A stretch of DNA of 64,000 bases from Desulfitobacterium_A sp034927245. Lineage in GTDB: Bacteria > Bacillota > Desulfitobacteriia > Desulfitobacteriales > Desulfitobacteriaceae. A model generated the notes under the pieces. That model had not been told where the DNA came from and made no database searches. It saw only the letters and a list, made by a program, of their open reading frames with translations. Every line of letters begins with the position of its first letter. The first letter of the stretch is position 1. Both the position numbers and the translations under genes were made by a program. Below are positions 62,072 through 64,000 of this stretch, piece after piece. Location: contig NZ_JAYFQK010000007.1 of assembly GCF_034927245.1 (NCBI RefSeq), positions 1 to 64,000 of the forward strand, in the 5' to 3' direction.

Positions 62072-63640
62072 TTATTTTTTAGATACTCCGGCAAAAGGAG
62101 TAACACCTGTCATATGATAAGTGAAGTTTTGGACGTTCGCCCGATATGCACAAAGTGTTTCGGCATGGGAAATTGGGAGCCAAACCGCTTCTTTAGCAGC
62201 CATTTTTTCTAAGTTGGTGTAAATCTGATTGCGCTCATTTCCGGCAGGAGTTGATTTTCCTTTTAGGAATAATTGGTTAAATTCAGCGTTATTATAACGA
62301 GCAACATTCATGGTCGGGTCTTTATGAGCTAACAATTCCATAAAGTTATCCGGGTCCCCATTATCTCCGATCCAACCGTAGAAGCAGATGTCATAATCGC
62401 CAGCTTTTACTTTCTCTTTATAAGTAGTCCAGTCATAGGAATCAATTGTGGCAGTAATCCCGACTTTGGAAAAATACCCTTGAATAGCTTCAGCTAAAGC
62501 CTGTCCATTCGCAGAGTTATAAGGTCTTGGGTTGGTATAAGTAATGACATGGACCTTAGTCAATCCGGCATTTTTTAAGGTTTGAGCCGCAGCCTCGGGA
62601 TTGTAAGAAACTTGGGCAACGCCCTTATCATAACCTTCCATGAAGGTCGGTAAAATAGAAGTAGCAGGCTCAGCATATCCTTGATATAAGCTTTTTACCA
62701 TTTCCGGAACATTAATAGATTGAGAAACAGCAACCCGAAGTTTAGCATCATTAAAAGGCGCCTTGGACGTGTTGTAAGCCATATAATTGATGTTCATACC
62801 GGGAGCCTGAAAGATCTTGTTGCCGGCACTTGTAATTTGGTCAACTACAGTTGCATCAATACCGTCGATCATATCCGCTTCACCGTTATTTAGAGCAACA
62901 ACACGTGCTGAGTTGTCTTTGATGAATTTGAAGATGACATTCTTAGTCAGGGCCTTATCACCCCAGTATTCGTCATTGCGGACTAAAACAATGTTTTGAT
63001 CCTTTTCCCATTTAACAAACTTATAAGGACCTGTTCCAACCGGTGTTTGGTTAACATTATTATTATTTTCTTTTAAAGCTTTCGGGCTAATCATGGGTGC
63101 GCTCATAACCATTGCCAGGTTATTGAGGAAAGGCGTGTTGGGTTCTTTCAAATTGATCTTAACCGTGTTTTGATCGACTACTTCAACATTTTTGACCGCA
63201 CCATAAACAAAAGAAGCATAGGCCATATCTTCCGTCACCTGCGGAGGGATCTGACGATCAACATTATACTTTACTGCCTCTGCGTTAAAGTCAGTGCCAT
63301 CATGAAATTTAACACCCTCTTGGAGATGGAAAGTATAAGACAGTCCGTCAGGACTCACATCCCAGCTTTTGGCCAGGGAAGGTTCAACTTTAGTTGAATC
63401 CTTGTTGTACTTTAAGAGTCCTTCATAAATGTTGATCATGACCTTGGCTGACTCGCCATCATCTACCATTGCCGGATCCAATCCTCTCGGCTCGGCTCCC
63501 TGTGCATAGATCAAGGTATCATTGGCCTTAGATGCGGTGCCGCTGCCGGCATCTTTGCTGCTGCCACAACCGGTTAAAACGAGACTGCCGGCTAAAACAA
63601 AGCTCAGTGCTAGAGCAGCAAATTTTTTCCCCTTTTTCAT
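62072..63640 (-). CDS. dppA: Dipeptide/oligopeptide-binding lipoprotein (DppA-like)
   Basis: 522-residue extracytoplasmic binding protein of family SBP_bac_5. Lipobox LVLTGC near residue 25; then GAEPRGLDPAMVDDGESAKV and the SBP_5 signature LAKSWDVSPDGLSYTFHLQEG, VKFHDGTDFNAEAVKYN. Ligand is probably a small peptide; the family also has nickel and glutathione binders. ATG 63640 follows AAGGGG; the longer upstream frame has no site. Confidence 0.93.
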   Translation of the reverse strand: MKKGKKFAALALSFVLAGSLVLTGCGSSKDAGSGTASKANDTLIYAQGAEPRGLDPAMVDDGESAKVMINIYEGLLKYNKDSTKVEPSLAKSWDVSPDGLSYTFHLQEGVKFHDGTDFNAEAVKYNVDRQIPPQVTEDMAYASFVYGAVKNVEVVDQNTVKINLKEPNTPFLNNLAMVMSAPMISPKALKENNNNVNQTPVGTGPYKFVKWEKDQNIVLVRNDEYWGDKALTKNVIFKFIKDNSARVVALNNGEADMIDGIDATVVDQITSAGNKIFQAPGMNINYMAYNTSKAPFNDAKLRVAVSQSINVPEMVKSLYQGYAEPATSILPTFMEGYDKGVAQVSYNPEAAAQTLKNAGLTKVHVITYTNPRPYNSANGQALAEAIQGYFSKVGITATIDSYDWTTYKEKVKAGDYDICFYGWIGDNGDPDNFMELLAHKDPTMNVARYNNAEFNQLFLKGKSTPAGNERNQIYTNLEKMAAKEAVWLPISHAETLCAYRANVQNFTYHMTGVTPFAGVSKK

Positions 63641-63684
63641 TCTCTTTTCCCCTTCTTTTCTTATGTAGACTTTTTCTAAGTCCA

Positions 63685-63712
63685 ATAGTACCATTTCGCG
63701 AAATTCTGTCAA
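63685..63712 (-). promoter_or_regulatory. Promoter of the dpp operon
   Basis: Minus strand perfect TTGACA, 16 bases, TACTAT. The spacer contains the palindrome TTCGCGAA. Confidence 0.6.
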
Positions 63713-63777
63713 TAACTATTTATCCCTTAAGTCTTAATAATCTCAATTAACTGAAAGTATACTGTATGCACAAATAC

Positions 63778-63812
63778 AAAACCCCTAGAAGGCGCATCCT
63801 TCGAGGGGTTTT
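63778..63812 (-). terminator. Terminator after the amidase gene
   Basis: AAAACCCCTCGAAGG/CCTTCTAGGGGTTTT stem with one mismatch, ten bases after the amidase stop. Confidence 0.85.
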
Positions 63813-63821
63813 CCCGAACAG

Positions 63822-64000
63822 CTAGCTTAATCGTTCCTGAAGTTCTTTCCTTAATATATCGTCCGGAAAATAACGGCCCGGGCATTCGGTTGCTGCCCCC
63901 GAGACCTCCCGATGCAACTCAATATCCTCTGGTTTTAAGTGAAAGGCAGCCATCAAAGACGAGATTTTATCGATCAGACCGTTCATCTGAGCTTCCGGGA
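63822..64000 (-). CDS. N-acetylmuramoyl-L-alanine amidase, C-terminal part
   Basis: Partial gene running off the window. The visible 59 codons end with IELHREVSGAATECPGRYFP, whose His and the ECPGRYFP segment match the last metal-ligand region of Amidase_2 (PGRP-like) enzymes. These cut the bond between muramic acid and L-alanine in peptidoglycan. The last 15 codons are duplicated downstream of dppF. Confidence 0.8.
   Translation of the reverse strand, partial: PEAQMNGLIDKISSLMAAFHLKPEDIELHREVSGAATECPGRYFPDDILRKELQERLS

Overview
The window looks like chromosomal DNA of an anaerobic, spore-forming member of the Firmicutes, most like Desulfitobacterium or Desulfosporosinus (Peptococcaceae). 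Reasons: a Spo0E-type phosphatase, multihaem cytochrome and CISM molybdoenzyme operons, a probable selenocysteine-containing reductase, strong AGGAGG ribosome sites, many GTG/TTG starts, and moderate G+C. The genus is an inference; no rRNA or tRNA gene is present.

Layout. 0-9 kb: mutY, a PAS/GAF/GGDEF/EAL protein, a Spo0E-like gene, a glycine-riboswitch operon (ACT protein and UPF0210/PFL-like protein), and a DEAD-box helicase. This stretch also holds two copies of a structured repeat, one of them inside a MITE-like element. 9-14 kb: small membrane protein, M20 amidohydrolase, cupin, and a LarA-like racemase overlapping an SSS transporter. 14.2-17.1 kb: a toxin/antitoxin island (Fic, a decayed type III RNA-antitoxin locus, an orphan Phd antitoxin, a RelE pair). 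17-27 kb: RND efflux pump with adaptor, HD-GYP protein, TPR-polysaccharide deacetylase, and a lipoprotein with three cell-wall-binding repeats. 27-31.3 kb: a frameshifted siroheme-type gene, then an FNR-type promoter driving an octahaem HAO-like cytochrome, a membrane protein and a NapH-like polyferredoxin. 32-42 kb: a four-gene CISM reductase operon (NrfD-like, four-cluster ferredoxin, TorD-like chaperone, catalytic subunit with in-frame UGA at the Mo-ligand position), preceded by a sigma-54 promoter and a three-gene sensing system (periplasmic binding protein, histidine kinase, sigma-54 activator). 42-57 kb: purine/ureide breakdown (PucR, NCS1 permease, two allantoinases, AllC, AllE, cupin, XRE-GntR hybrid regulator) surrounding an amino-acid catabolic cluster (PLP desulfhydrase/deaminase, RidA, dicarboxylate/amino-acid symporter, Asp/Glu racemase, YheO/DauR regulator). 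58-64 kb: a dipeptide ABC importer flanked by direct repeats derived from an amidase 3' end, and the partial amidase gene itself.

How it fits together. The 27-42 kb part is a respiratory module: two separately controlled reductase systems for nitrogen- or sulfur-type acceptors, one with an FNR-type site and one with sigma-54 control by a dedicated sensor. The 42-57 kb part supplies nitrogen and carbon from ureides and amino acids. Recurrent palindromes with the core GGGCTGTTGCA, often at gene ends, and three MITE-like elements with the same ends show a repeat family that may be both mobile and used as terminators.
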